A stretch of 64,000 nt of DNA from Paenibacillus xylanexedens (GCF_007676705.1 NZ_VEBF01000001.1:1054001-1118000); one strand, 5' to 3'. Counted from the first letter of the stretch, positions 1 to 8,711 are shown. Notes: generated by a model from the sequence alone, not told the origin. Program-made: numbers and translations.

Positions 1-598
1 CATATAGACTTTGATTTTGGTAACGAATATGACTCAGAAACGATGACGAAAATCGCTCGCTTAACTCCAGTTCATTGTCCATCCAGCCAAACGTATCATC
101 TAGTAATTTCCATACAAAACCAGGGAGCCAGCTTCGTTCTGACAGAACAACTAACAATTCCGTGTGTAGTCTTTCACGAACCTGAATGCCCCAGAATTGC
201 TCATCCTCCACAAGGTTAACCCATAGATCGTAACGAATGCGTAAGTTGAAATCCTCATACAGTCTAATCACTTCCTCCAGAAAATGATTTACAACTTCAC
301 GCAGCGGATCTTCCCACTTTGGAGGAGCTATATGTAAGTCTTCGATATGTATACCTTGAGCTAAATCCTGCTTATCTTCCGTGAATCGGTCTGTACGATC
401 ATCATCAAAGTCATTCTTCATCGGTTGATCCTTAACTGTTGATGCCATTTTTCTAGCTTGCTCGTAAGCTGCTCTAAGTTCCTTGAAACCTTCGGGCTGT
501 TCTTCCGGATGATTGTGTTTTAACCTTGAGGCATATGCCCCTTTAATCACATTCAAATCTTCGGTAGGTTCAATACCAAGTATTCCCCAGTAGTCCAT
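1..598 (-). CDS. J-domain-like protein, 3-prime end outside the window
   Basis: The frame stays open from an ATG at 598 to the window edge, about 199 residues. The first 55 residues resemble a DnaJ-type J domain: MDYWGILGIEPTEDLNVIKGAY leads into a helix ending in HNHPEEQ and then FKELRAAYEQAR. J domains stimulate Hsp70/DnaK through an HPD loop; here the visible loop reads HPE. The rest is acidic and aromatic-rich and I recognise no second domain. A plausible ribosome binding site (AGAGGA) precedes the ATG. The J-like fold is inferred from the pattern; the partner and substrate are unknown. Confidence 0.7.
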   Translation of the reverse strand, partial: MDYWGILGIEPTEDLNVIKGAYASRLKHNHPEEQPEGFKELRAAYEQARKMASTVKDQPMKNDFDDDRTDRFTEDKQDLAQGIHIEDLHIAPPKWEDPLREVVNHFLEEVIRLYEDFNLRIRYDLWVNLVEDEQFWGIQVRERLHTELLVVLSERSWLPGFVWKLLDDTFGWMDNELELSERFSSSFLSHIRYQNQSLY

Positions 599-786
599 GA
601 TGTCGTTCCTCTCTTATCTGGAATTCTTCTCAATCTACAGATTTAGTTGCTATCAAAAAAAAGTAAACTTGATCATTAATATATCATATCCCGGCTTATT
701 TAAGGTTCTTTTCCGACAGCCCTCTCCCACCCAAAAGCGAAATCAAACGACTTTTCCGTACACAAAATATGGAATTCCAAAAATAA

Positions 787-816
787 AAGACCCACATCAT
801 TTATGACGTGGGTTTT
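787..816 (-). terminator. Rho-independent terminator of the MerR gene
   Basis: AAGACCCAC and GTGGGTTTT form the arms around a short TCATTTATGA loop. Read on the minus strand the hairpin is followed by a T-rich run, 26 bases after the MerR stop codon. Confidence 0.8.
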
Positions 817-841
817 CAAATTCCAATGGAGAGCATGGCCA

Positions 842-1279
842 TCAGGAGAATATATTCTTTTTTTCAAGTACAGACATCTGATTCTCGCCGGTAATAGGAC
901 ATTCATCAGGAAACATACTTCGTTTATGCAACTTCTCGTCGATAAAATCCACTACCTGTTGTAACGAAGCAATCTGCGCTTCAACTTTCTTCCGATGATT
1001 CACCAGCATCTCCCGTTCCTCTGGGAAATCTGCCAGATCCGAATCCATGGACATCTGTAGATATGGCTTCATTTCCTCCAGAGACATTCCTGTTTTTTTC
1101 AGGCAAGTGATCAATTTCATCGTGAGTATATCCTCCGGGCGGTATACCCGATGCCGATTGACCTTGCGTTCTGCTCGGGGAAGAAGTCCAATTTTCTCAT
1201 AATAACGAATTGTATCTTCCGATAATCCGGCCTTTTCTGACGTTTCTTTAATGGAGAACAATTCATTTTCGCTCATCAT
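842..1279 (-). CDS. MerR-family transcriptional regulator
   Basis: One-component regulator that should bind DNA as a dimer and distort promoters with long spacers. The N-terminal winged helix-turn-helix is clear (FSIKETSEKAGLSEDTIRYYEKIGLL, then RVYRPEDI), followed by a coiled dimerisation helix around VEAQIASLQQVVDFIDEKL. One cysteine sits near the C-terminus (DECPITG). The start is placed at 1279 because GTGGAGGAGG lies just upstream of the ATG-ATG pair; a longer start at 1300 would put this site inside the gene. It is divergent from an SDR gene, and both promoters hold the same 20-bp dyad, so autoregulation plus control of the SDR and perhaps the alcohol dehydrogenase is likely. The inducer is unknown; related AdhR-type regulators sense reactive aldehydes. 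Confidence 0.92.
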   Translation of the reverse strand: MMSENELFSIKETSEKAGLSEDTIRYYEKIGLLPRAERKVNRHRVYRPEDILTMKLITCLKKTGMSLEEMKPYLQMSMDSDLADFPEEREMLVNHRKKVEAQIASLQQVVDFIDEKLHKRSMFPDECPITGENQMSVLEKKNIFS

Positions 1280-1310
1280 ACGGGCCTCCTCCACTTTCAT
1301 CTCTCTCCAT

Positions 1311-1339
1311 ATTACAACTTGGAGTCAGCTCCAAGTCAA
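1311..1339 (-). promoter_or_regulatory. MerR-gene promoter with dyad operator
   Basis: On the minus strand TTGACT (1334-1339) and TGTAAT (1311-1316) are 17 bases apart; a shifted TAATAT gives the 19-base spacer typical of MerR targets. The spacer is filled by ACTTGGAG-4-CTCCAAGT (1317-1336), almost identical to the dyad in front of the SDR gene. Confidence 0.75.
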
Positions 1340-1366
1340 GCATGATCGGCTCTCTCATCTCCCCCC

Positions 1367-1397
1367 TTGACTTGGAGTCGACTCCAAGTTATAGAAT
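1367..1397 (+). promoter_or_regulatory. SDR promoter with perfect 20-bp MerR operator
   Basis: TTGACT at 1367-1372 and TAGAAT at 1392-1397 are separated by 19 bases, the elongated spacer that MerR-family activators need. Positions 1370-1389 are a perfect palindrome, ACTTGGAGTC-GACTCCAAGT, lying between the two promoter elements. Confidence 0.8.
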
Positions 1398-1448
1398 GAG
1401 CGCAGCATACAGATTCGTTCTGTAATCTCATTTCTTCTGGAGGTATAT

Positions 1449-2318
1449 ATGAATATACAAAATCAACTTCGCACCACACTTATCACAGGCTCAACGTCAG
1501 GAATCGGGCTAGAACTGACTCGCAAGTTACTGGCCGAACAATGGCAGGTCATCGGTCTCAATCGTTCCACTTTCCCGACTGACGATACCGATATTCAGAA
1601 CGCATTACGATCAGGCCAGCTCCAGTTAGTTCAGGCTAACCTGACCAACTACGACAGTCTGAGAACGGCACTGGAACAGATTAAATCCGATACCGATTCG
1701 ATCGATGTCTTATTTAACAATGCAGGAGGTAGCGCTGCTGAACTTCGTTTTTCTGATCAGGGGCATGAAATGCACTTTGAACTTCAGACCGTGGTTCCTT
1801 ACATCATTTACATGGATTTAGTTGACCTATTACTCAAAGGACAGATGAAAACCGTCGTAAATACCTCTACCACTGCTTTCAATATGGTCAAACAATTCGA
1901 TCTAAACATCCTGGAACGTCCGACTGAATTCAAAAAGCTGTTTGGTCCCTATGCCATATCGAAGCTTGGCCTCTCCCTATGGACACGCGAGGTTGCCAAA
2001 TCTGCCAAAGCGGATGGCATACAACTGCTAAGTGTAGATCCCGGTGGAAATAATACGCTAAGGGGCAACAAAACATCCGGTTTACCCTTCTATATCAAAC
2101 CCATTATGAAATGGTTCTTCCCCCATCCGAGTCATGGCGCTTCGCTGCTCTACAATGGGGCCTTCTCACCAACCAGACATGAATCCGGTACGTTTCTGGT
2201 TAAAAATAAAGCGACAGCCCTTCGTTTCACAGAGCAAGGTCCTGCTGTTCTACATCGAGTAAATGAGATCTATGAGCAGCGTTTTCTTATAAATCAATCT
2301 GGAAATCCCGTGGCGTGA
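1449..2318 (+). CDS. Short-chain dehydrogenase/reductase
   Basis: NAD(P)-dependent oxidoreductase of the SDR superfamily. The cofactor-binding motif TGSTSGIG is at residues 14-21, NNAGG near residue 90, and the catalytic YAISK at about 174-178. Its 289 residues fit the longer SDR subgroup that resembles retinol dehydrogenase/WW-domain-oxidoreductase-like enzymes. The ATG follows GGAGGTATAT. The gene is divergent from the MerR gene and is preceded by the perfect MerR operator, so it is probably induced by the ligand of that regulator. The substrate cannot be read from sequence; an aldehyde or ketone is plausible given the zinc alcohol dehydrogenase downstream. Confidence 0.9.
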   Translation: MNIQNQLRTTLITGSTSGIGLELTRKLLAEQWQVIGLNRSTFPTDDTDIQNALRSGQLQLVQANLTNYDSLRTALEQIKSDTDSIDVLFNNAGGSAAELRFSDQGHEMHFELQTVVPYIIYMDLVDLLLKGQMKTVVNTSTTAFNMVKQFDLNILERPTEFKKLFGPYAISKLGLSLWTREVAKSAKADGIQLLSVDPGGNNTLRGNKTSGLPFYIKPIMKWFFPHPSHGASLLYNGAFSPTRHESGTFLVKNKATALRFTEQGPAVLHRVNEIYEQRFLINQSGNPVA

Positions 2319-2320
2319 AC

Positions 2321-2590
2321 ATGAATCTGACGCCTGGAGGTGTACGGGAATTGCACTGGCATCCCAATGCAGATGAATGGCCATACTATCTGACAGGACA
2401 AGGAAGAATGACCGTCTCCGGAGGAAATGGCATTTGCTCGCACATTTAATTATCGGGCTGGAGATGTGGGATATGTACCTGTGGCATTGGGACACTATAT
2501 ACAGAATACCGGTACAGACACATTATGGTTCTTGGAGATATTCCGGAGTTGATCGCTTTGAGGATGTGTCATTGAATGTAGTATGCACCT
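2321..2590 (+). pseudogene. Fragment of a bicupin oxalate decarboxylase (C-terminal cupin)
   Basis: Directly after the SDR stop codon the translation reads [20 protein letters not shown], then a tyrosine-rich strand and [11 protein letters not shown], which matches the second cupin of OxdC/OxdD-type oxalate decarboxylases, including the HxH...E manganese-ligand pattern. Around 2430 the frame shifts by one base; the next frame continues with [26 protein letters not shown] and related strands. A second shift near 2550 leads to DRFEDVSLN. The N-terminal cupin and the C-terminal tail are missing. I read this as a gene remnant that is not translated as one product. Confidence 0.82.
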
Positions 2591-2654
2591 CTATCATTTG
2601 TACCGAAATAGGGTAATTGTCAGAGAATCCCACTATACAAGGAGGAATATGAAG

Positions 2655-3794
2655 ATGAGAGCCGTTACGTTTCAGGGAATCAAGGATATTCAAGTCAAAG
2701 AGGTTGAAGATCCCAAACTGCAACAGAAGGATGACATTATCGTTCGTATTACTTCCACAGCCATATGTGGATCCGATTTGCACATTTATCAGGGAGCCTT
2801 GCCTGCTGCCAAAGATTACGTTATCGGTCATGAACCGATGGGCATTGTAGAAGAAGTTGGTCCGGAAGTGACACGTGTGAAGAAGGGGGACCGCGTGGTC
2901 CTGCCTTTTAACATCGCTTGTGGTGAATGCTTCTATTGTCATCATGACATGGAGAGCCAATGCGATAATTCCAATGGCAACCCGGATATTCATACAGGTG
3001 GTTATTTTGGATTCACGGAACGCTACGGAAACCACCCCGGAGGTCAGGCAGAATTGTTGCGTGTCCCCTACGGGAATTTCACACCGTTTGTGATTCCGGA
3101 ATCCTGCGAATTGGAAGATGAAGCCTTATTGTTTCTGTCCGATGTTCTCCCAACCGCTTACTGGAGTGTCGAGAATGCAGGAGTTAAACCGGGAGATACA
3201 GTTACCGTACTCGGTAGTGGACCCATTGGGCTGATGACCCAGAAGTTCGCCTGGATGAAAGGTGCCAAGCGCGTTATTGCTGTGGATCGACTACCCTATC
3301 GACTGGAGAAAGCCAAACGCTTAAATGATGCAGAGATCTTTAATTTTGAAGACTACGACGATATGGGCGAGCATATTCGTGAGATTACACAAGGCGGGAC
3401 TGACGTTGTTATCGACTGTGTCGGTATGGATGGCAAAAAGAACATGCTGGAAGAAATCGGGCAGAAACTAAAACTTCATGGCGGCTCCCTAAGCGCGATC
3501 GAAATCGGCATGAAAGCTATCCGCAAATTCGGTACCCTTCAATTAACGGGTGTGTATGGTTCATCCTACAATATGTTTCCGTTAGGCAATCTGTTTGAAC
3601 GTAATATTAATCTCAAAATGGGACAAGCTCCTGTTATACATTACATGCCTGAGTTGTTCCGCAAGATCACTGCTGGTGAATTTGATCCAACCGAGATCAT
3701 CTCCCATCGAATTTCGCTGGAGAATGCAAGCGATGCGTACCGCATTTTCAACGATCATGAAGACGAATGCACCAAAGTTATACTCAAACCCTGA
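2655..3794 (+). CDS. Zinc-dependent alcohol dehydrogenase, formaldehyde-dehydrogenase-like
   Basis: Medium-chain dehydrogenase/reductase of about 379 residues. Zinc-site motifs are visible: CGSDLH near residue 36, GHEPMGIVEEVG near 60 and ACGECFYCHHDMESQC near 98. The Rossmann motif is VLGSGPIG near residue 180. The sequence resembles the glutathione-independent formaldehyde/alcohol dehydrogenase subgroup. AAGGAGG ends 9 bases before the ATG at 2655 but only 3 bases before an ATG at 2649, so 2655 is preferred. It follows the MerR-controlled SDR in the same direction, separated by the decayed cupin, and could be read from the same promoter. The substrate is inferred only at class level. Confidence 0.9.
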   Translation: MRAVTFQGIKDIQVKEVEDPKLQQKDDIIVRITSTAICGSDLHIYQGALPAAKDYVIGHEPMGIVEEVGPEVTRVKKGDRVVLPFNIACGECFYCHHDMESQCDNSNGNPDIHTGGYFGFTERYGNHPGGQAELLRVPYGNFTPFVIPESCELEDEALLFLSDVLPTAYWSVENAGVKPGDTVTVLGSGPIGLMTQKFAWMKGAKRVIAVDRLPYRLEKAKRLNDAEIFNFEDYDDMGEHIREITQGGTDVVIDCVGMDGKKNMLEEIGQKLKLHGGSLSAIEIGMKAIRKFGTLQLTGVYGSSYNMFPLGNLFERNINLKMGQAPVIHYMPELFRKITAGEFDPTEIISHRISLENASDAYRIFNDHEDECTKVILKP

Positions 3795-3819
3795 GCCGAC
3801 ATTTTTGTTTTAAATATGC

Positions 3820-3873
3820 AAAATAAAACAAGCAGAACTACCTGTTCAAGGTACGTCTGCCTGTTTTATTTTT
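3820..3873. terminator. Bidirectional terminator between convergent genes
   Basis: AAAATAAAACA-AGCAGA and its complement TCTGC-CTGTTTTATTTT flank a loop of about 17 bases; both strands end in A/T-rich runs. It serves the alcohol dehydrogenase on the plus strand and the methyltransferase on the minus strand, whose stop codon touches the stem. Confidence 0.85.
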
Positions 3874-4660
3874 ATCCAAAAGTCGGCTTGATGGCTTGAA
3901 TATACACACTTTCTCCTTGGAAGCTGATGAGGTTACCTTGCCCCGTCTCTTCAAAGTTAAAAAATGTTCTGATGATGGATGGTGCACTCAACATACTCGC
4001 TTCAAGTTCCCTTCTCTCTTCACTCGGCAGTGCTGCACGGTTACACCATTCTTCAAACTTAAAGCGCTTCTGGAAGGAAACCATTGTTTCCATTCGGAAT
4101 CCGGCATACTCCAGCATGTGAATCCATTCCGTCTTACGCCATGCCCGAACATGGCTTGCATCTCTGTACTTCTCCACTTCATTGTAAAACTGGTCATTCT
4201 CATCGCGTTCAGGAGCCACGTTGTCAATCAATAACAACCTTCCACCAGGCTTCAAGACGCGTAGTGCCTCAGAGACAAAGGAAGAAACGTCTGGAAAATG
4301 GTGTGCAGCGATTCTGCAGGTGACAAGGTCAAAGAAATCATCGTCGAAAGGCAACTTCTCTGCATCCCCGGCTACAAAATCTACATTACGATGCCCATTT
4401 CTCCGAATAAACTGTTCAGCTACCTGGAGCATTTCCTCCGTCAGATCCAAGGCTGTTACCTGCTGCACAAGTGGAGCCATTGCATTGGCTACATGCCCTC
4501 CCCCAGTGGCGATATCCAGCATCCTCATATCCGGAGTGGCTTGAGATGAAGCCACGAGCAGCGCGAGATCCTCACCTTTGGCGTGTCCAGCACTCGTCAC
4601 GTATTTCTCCGCATTTTTTGCAAACTGCTTCTGGACCTGACTCTTGATTACATCAGACAT
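3872..4660 (-). CDS. Class I SAM-dependent methyltransferase, UbiE-like
   Basis: Soluble 262-residue methyltransferase. Motif I is LDIATGGGHVANAMA near residue 48, followed by the acidic strand end ALDLTEEML near 70, GDAEKLPFDDDFFDLVTCRIAAHHF near 98 and the post-motif LRVLKPGGRLLLIDNVAPE near 133. This pattern is typical of the UbiE/COQ5-like Methyltransf_11 group. AGGAGGAATTGGA precedes the ATG. It stands alone between two terminators with its own promoter. The acceptor molecule is unknown; it is not placed in a menaquinone operon, so a specific role in quinone synthesis is not claimed. Confidence 0.9.
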   Translation of the reverse strand: MSDVIKSQVQKQFAKNAEKYVTSAGHAKGEDLALLVASSQATPDMRMLDIATGGGHVANAMAPLVQQVTALDLTEEMLQVAEQFIRRNGHRNVDFVAGDAEKLPFDDDFFDLVTCRIAAHHFPDVSSFVSEALRVLKPGGRLLLIDNVAPERDENDQFYNEVEKYRDASHVRAWRKTEWIHMLEYAGFRMETMVSFQKRFKFEEWCNRAALPSEERRELEASMLSAPSIIRTFFNFEETGQGNLISFQGESVYIQAIKPTFG

Positions 4661-4679
4661 TCCAATTCCTCCTACATTT

Positions 4680-4706
4680 GTTTCATTAGACGAAACCTAG
4701 TTTCAT
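4680..4706 (-). promoter_or_regulatory. Candidate operator upstream of the methyltransferase gene
   Basis: GTTTCATTAGACGAAAC (4680-4696) has inverted 5-base arms, and a third GTTTCAT follows at 4700-4706. It lies 20-46 bases upstream of the start codon where a promoter-proximal repressor could act. The regulator is unknown. Confidence 0.35.
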
Positions 4707-4810
4707 AACATAATTATATTCATTTTACCACAGATAAATATAAAAGCTAAATAAGCATTTCACCCAGATCCGGAGGCATCTCCCCATCACCGACAAAAAA
4801 GTCGAAATAA

Positions 4811-4847
4811 AAGCATCCCCCAAGTGAATTCCACTCAGGGGATGCTT
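4811..4847 (-). terminator. Terminator of the fru operon
   Basis: AAGCATCCCC and GGGGATGCTT form a 10-bp stem with a 16-18-base loop; on the minus strand it is followed by TTATTTC. It is about 60 bases beyond the fruA stop codon. Confidence 0.85.
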
Positions 4848-4904
4848 CTTATATTTTAATCATCATAACAATGACATGTTAACCTCTAGTACTAATCCTT
4901 ATGG

Positions 4905-6872
4905 TTACTTCACGAGCGTTGGCGACTTTTTCCACAGTCCCAGGATCAGACCGGAGATCACAGCACCAATCGCAACAGCGAGCAGGAATAACAGTGCGTG
5001 GTTCGCCAGTGCTGCAACGAAGATCCCGCCATGCGGAGCAGGTACATTAATGCTCCACAGTTGTGTCAGTCCGCCGGCAACAGCGGAACCCAGAATACAT
5101 GAAGTCAATACACGTAATGGATCAGCCGCAGCAAATGGAATTGCACCTTCTGTGATGAAAGAGAATCCAAGTACATAGTTAGTCAGGCCAGACTTGCGTT
5201 CTTGCTCCGTGAATTTGGATTTGAAGAACGTGGTTGCAAGTGCAATGGCCAGAGGAGGTACCATACCGCCTGCCATAACCGCTGCCATCCATGCACCGTC
5301 TGTGTTACCACTGGATGTGAATACGCCAATGGCGAACGTGTAAGCCGCTTTGTTGAACGGTCCACCCATATCGATGGACATCATGCCGCCAAGCAGCAAG
5401 CCCAGCAATACCGCATTACCTGTACCCAGATTACCAAGTGCGTCTACAAGCCAAGTATTCAGGGAACCAAAGATTGGATCAAAGACATAGAAACTGATTG
5501 CCCCCACGATCAGCAAGCCGAATACCGGATACAGCAAGATTGGTTTTAAGCCATCAATCGCTTTCGGCAAACCTTTGAACAACTTACGGAGTCCAATGAC
5601 TACATAACCAGCCAGGAAACCGGCAGCCAAACCGCCAAGGAAACCAGCGTTCGAGTTAACTGCCATCAATCCACCGACCATACCAGGCATCAGAGCCGGG
5701 CGATCACCAATACTCATCGCGATAAATCCGGCAAGTACCGGAATCAGGAAGTGGAACGCACCTGTTCCGCCACCGATCGTTTGAAGCAGTTGCACAATCG
5801 GATTCTCAGGGCTAGCAAGCTGTTCGAACAAGAAGGAGATTGCTAGCAGGATACCGCCACCTACAACGAATGGCAGCATATGCGAGATACCATTCATCAG
5901 ATCTTTATAGATTTTGCTACCTACACTAATCTTACCAGTGCTTGCGCCCTCTTCCTTGGCATTTCCGCCCTGACTGCGATAGATCGGTGCATCGCCGTTA
6001 ACGGCCTTGCGAATCAGTTCTTCGGATTTGCGGATTCCATCGCTCACTGGTCTTTGCAATACCGGTTTGCCATCGAAACGTGCCATTTCCACATTTTTGT
6101 CTGCGGCAACGATAACCCCTTTGGCGCGGGCAATCTCGTCAGCAGTGAGAACATTCTGCGCGCCTTCGGAACCGTTCGTCTCTACGCGAATATTGATGCC
6201 CATTTCCTGAGCTTTCTTTTTAAGTGCATCTTCAGCCATAAATGTATGAGCTATACCTGTTGGACAGGCTGTAACCGCGACAACAAAATCCTCCGAATTT
6301 GCATTACCTACAATCACACCAGAAGTATTCTGTTGCTGACCAGTAGTAGAAGCGGATGCGGCATTGGCAGCTTTTTCAGCTTTTGCTTTCTCTTTGGCTG
6401 CTTCCTTCTCTGCGGCTTCCGCCTGTTTGGCATCAAACAATGCACTGACTTCTGCAGGTGTATCTGTGCTCATCAGTTGTGAGATGAAATCGCTATCAAT
6501 CAACAACCTGGAAAGAGCTGCAAGCGTACGCAGATGGGTATTACCTGCGCCTTCTGGAGCCGCGATCATGAAGAACACATGAGCTGGCTGATCATCCAAC
6601 GCCTCAAAATCAAGTCCTTTTCTACTCTTAGCAAATACAACCGTTGGTTCATTCACCGCTGTAGTTTTGGCGTGAGGCATCGCAATTCCGCCACCAATAC
6701 CTGTGCTGGATTCAGCTTCTCTTTTATAGATCATTTCCTTGAACAGGACCGGATCATTAATACGTCCGCTTCGGTTAAGGCTTGCAATTAATTCATCAAT
6801 AGCCTCGTCTTTGGTTGTGGCTTGCAGGTCCATGATCATCGTTTCCTGGATCATCAAGTCTGTTATTCTCAT
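4905..6872 (-). CDS. fruA: PTS fructose transporter subunit IIABC
   Basis: Single-chain fructose permease of the phosphotransferase system, 655 residues; it takes up fructose and phosphorylates it at C1. Order of domains: EIIA(Fru) at 1-150 with the phosphorylatable histidine in GIAMPHAKT; an Ala/Lys/Glu-rich linker at about 150-185; EIIB at about 200-300 with the phosphorylatable cysteine in TACPTGIAHTFMAEDAL; and the membrane EIIC from about 325, with many hydrophobic helices and the motif GGPFNKAAY. AAGGGAG precedes the ATG. It is the last gene of fruR-fruK-fruA and ends at a good terminator. Confidence 0.96.
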   Translation of the reverse strand: MRITDLMIQETMIMDLQATTKDEAIDELIASLNRSGRINDPVLFKEMIYKREAESSTGIGGGIAMPHAKTTAVNEPTVVFAKSRKGLDFEALDDQPAHVFFMIAAPEGAGNTHLRTLAALSRLLIDSDFISQLMSTDTPAEVSALFDAKQAEAAEKEAAKEKAKAEKAANAASASTTGQQQNTSGVIVGNANSEDFVVAVTACPTGIAHTFMAEDALKKKAQEMGINIRVETNGSEGAQNVLTADEIARAKGVIVAADKNVEMARFDGKPVLQRPVSDGIRKSEELIRKAVNGDAPIYRSQGGNAKEEGASTGKISVGSKIYKDLMNGISHMLPFVVGGGILLAISFLFEQLASPENPIVQLLQTIGGGTGAFHFLIPVLAGFIAMSIGDRPALMPGMVGGLMAVNSNAGFLGGLAAGFLAGYVVIGLRKLFKGLPKAIDGLKPILLYPVFGLLIVGAISFYVFDPIFGSLNTWLVDALGNLGTGNAVLLGLLLGGMMSIDMGGPFNKAAYTFAIGVFTSSGNTDGAWMAAVMAGGMVPPLAIALATTFFKSKFTEQERKSGLTNYVLGFSFITEGAIPFAAADPLRVLTSCILGSAVAGGLTQLWSINVPAPHGGIFVAALANHALLFLLAVAIGAVISGLILGLWKKSPTLVK

Positions 6873-6897
6873 CTTGGTACACTCCCTTAAGTTCTAT

Positions 6898-6918
6898 CGG
6901 CCTGCGATGTGCAGGCCG
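6898..6918 (-). other. Hairpin between fruK and fruA
   Basis: CGGCCTGC and GCAGGCCG form a perfect 8-bp stem with a 5-base loop and no T-run behind it. It may set mRNA processing or the fruK:fruA expression ratio; this is inference. Confidence 0.5.
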
Positions 6919-6963
6919 CACTACATTACAATTACAATAAATTAATTTTATGTGAGCGTTAAA

Positions 6964-7875
6964 CTAAATCGCCGTAATGGTTACTTGATTGCGCAGTTCA
7001 TCAATCCGTTCACGTGTTGCCAGGTCATCGGAGAACGCAGTCGCGCTTCCGGATGCAACCCCTGTCCGGAAAGCTTCCAGCAGGTCCCCGTTCAGGACGT
7101 AGGTACCTACGAATCCGCCAATCATGGAGTCTCCGGCACCGACCGAGTTTTTCACGGTACCTTTAGGAACATTTGCATGATGAACTTCCGCTTTGGTAAT
7201 GAATAATGCACCTTCGCCTGCCATGGAGATCAACACATGTTTAGCACCAGCTTCAAGCAACTTACGCCCGTATAACACCAGTTCCTCGCGTGTCTCAATG
7301 GTTACACCGAACAGTTCAGCCAGCTCATGATGATTCGGCTTCACCAGTAATGGTTCATGTTCTAGAGCTGCCATTAGCGCAGGTCCAGTCGTATCAATTA
7401 CAAATTCGGCACCCGTTTGCTTGCATACTTTAATGAGACGATCATAGAAATCCGATCCAAGAGAAGGTGGTACGCTTCCGGACAGAACGACAATATCTCC
7501 TTTTTGCAATGAAGATAATTTGCGTAGCAACTGATCTGCCTCTTCTGCGCTTATTGCAGGTCCAAGACCATTAATCTCTGTCTCTTCTCCATGCTTCAGC
7601 TTAATGTTAATGCGGGTATCATCTGCAATCGTAACAAAGTCTGTTCGGATGTTATCTTCATGCAACTTGTCATTAATGAAACGTCCCGTGAATCCACCAA
7701 GGAAACCAATAGCCGTGTTATCTGCCCCGAGTTGATTCAGGATGCGAGAGACATTAATGCCTTTGCCACCAGGGAGCTTCAAATCCCGATTCATTCGATT
7801 CAATCCGCCAAGCTTCAGCTCATCCACTTCCACGATGTAATCAATGGACGGGTTAAGTGTTATCGTATATATCAT
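6964..7875 (-). CDS. fruK: 1-phosphofructokinase
   Basis: Phosphorylates fructose 1-phosphate, the product of FruA, to fructose 1,6-bisphosphate. The PfkB-family signatures are visible: LPGGKGINVSRIL near residue 35 and, near the C-terminus, NSVGAGDSMIGGFVG with the catalytic aspartate. Length 303 is normal for the family. The ATG lies two bases after the fruR stop codon and its ribosome binding site (GAGGG) overlaps the end of fruR, so translation is probably coupled. It sits between the repressor gene and the transporter, the usual Bacillus order. Confidence 0.97.
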   Translation of the reverse strand: MIYTITLNPSIDYIVEVDELKLGGLNRMNRDLKLPGGKGINVSRILNQLGADNTAIGFLGGFTGRFINDKLHEDNIRTDFVTIADDTRINIKLKHGEETEINGLGPAISAEEADQLLRKLSSLQKGDIVVLSGSVPPSLGSDFYDRLIKVCKQTGAEFVIDTTGPALMAALEHEPLLVKPNHHELAELFGVTIETREELVLYGRKLLEAGAKHVLISMAGEGALFITKAEVHHANVPKGTVKNSVGAGDSMIGGFVGTYVLNGDLLEAFRTGVASGSATAFSDDLATRERIDELRNQVTITAI

Positions 7876-7877
7876 CG

Positions 7878-8630
7878 TTATCCCTCAATTATTTTAGTTT
7901 TCTGGGCGATTCCAGGCCGCCAGTGTTCTGGCATCTGCTCGGTAATCAAATCGGCCTCCTCCAAATCAAACAATTTGGCAAAAGTAATTTCCCCTATTTT
8001 GCTGGAATCAGCCAGCACATAAGATTTTCCCGACAATTGATGTGCACGCCTTTTAATCAAGGCTTCCTCGGGATCAGGTGTTGTATACCCCATTTCGGGG
8101 TCCACTCCATTGCTTCCAAGAAAACATTTATCAAAACGGAAATTATCCATGTTCTGCAATGCAATACTGCCAATGACTGCTTTGGTATGAATTTTCATCA
8201 TACCTCCAAGCAAGTAGCTGCGAATGCGCTTGCTTACCAATGCTTCAACATGTGAAAGTCCGTTGGTAACAACCGTTACGTCCTTGGCTTCAATAAAGGG
8301 AATCATGGCTAACGTTGTCGTACCTGCATCCAGATAGATGCATTCGCCATTTTCAATCTCCTGTGCAGCCAAACGGGCAATCGTTATTTTTTGTTGAATG
8401 TTTTTGAACGTTTTTTCTTCCATGCCCGGTTCTAGCGTTTTTTCATTCACCAGAGCGGCCCCTCCGTGGATGCGTTTGAGCATCTGACGACTCTCCAGAT
8501 CAATCAAATCACGTCTAATCGTTGATTCAGACGCACCTAACACATCAACAAGCTCTTGTAATTTCACAATTCCCTGTAAATGTAAGCGCTCTATAATTGC
8601 AGCATATCGTTCTTCAGTCAGCATCTTCAT
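7878..8630 (-). CDS. fruR: DeoR-family repressor of the fructose operon
   Basis: DNA-binding repressor of 250 residues, first gene of the fru operon. The N-terminal DeoR helix-turn-helix is LQELVDVLGASESTIRRDLIDLE (about residues 20-42), and the C-terminal sugar-phosphate sensor contains YLDAGTTTLAMIPFI and LLGGMM. The family responds to a phosphorylated sugar; fructose 1-phosphate is the expected effector. GGAGG precedes the ATG. Direct repeats upstream are candidate operators. A cre-like TGTAAGCGCT lies inside its first codons (8581-8590), which may allow CcpA roadblock of the operon; that site is imperfect. Confidence 0.95.
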   Translation of the reverse strand: MKMLTEERYAAIIERLHLQGIVKLQELVDVLGASESTIRRDLIDLESRQMLKRIHGGAALVNEKTLEPGMEEKTFKNIQQKITIARLAAQEIENGECIYLDAGTTTLAMIPFIEAKDVTVVTNGLSHVEALVSKRIRSYLLGGMMKIHTKAVIGSIALQNMDNFRFDKCFLGSNGVDPEMGYTTPDPEEALIKRRAHQLSGKSYVLADSSKIGEITFAKLFDLEEADLITEQMPEHWRPGIAQKTKIIEG

Positions 8631-8681
8631 TCCTCCAACTGCTTCTATAGTATCATAAATCCCTCAAAAAACAACCACTTT

Positions 8682-8711
8682 CATTCAAAACAATTTAAAA
8701 ACATTCAAAAA
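8682..8711 (-). promoter_or_regulatory. Direct repeats upstream of fruR, candidate FruR operator
   Basis: CATTCAAAA occurs at 8682 and again at 8702, exactly 20 bases apart (two helical turns), with a third weaker A/T element between them. A TACTAT-like -10 element lies closer to the gene. The 350-base gap upstream of fruR holds nothing else I can identify besides the terminator at 8908. Confidence 0.55.
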
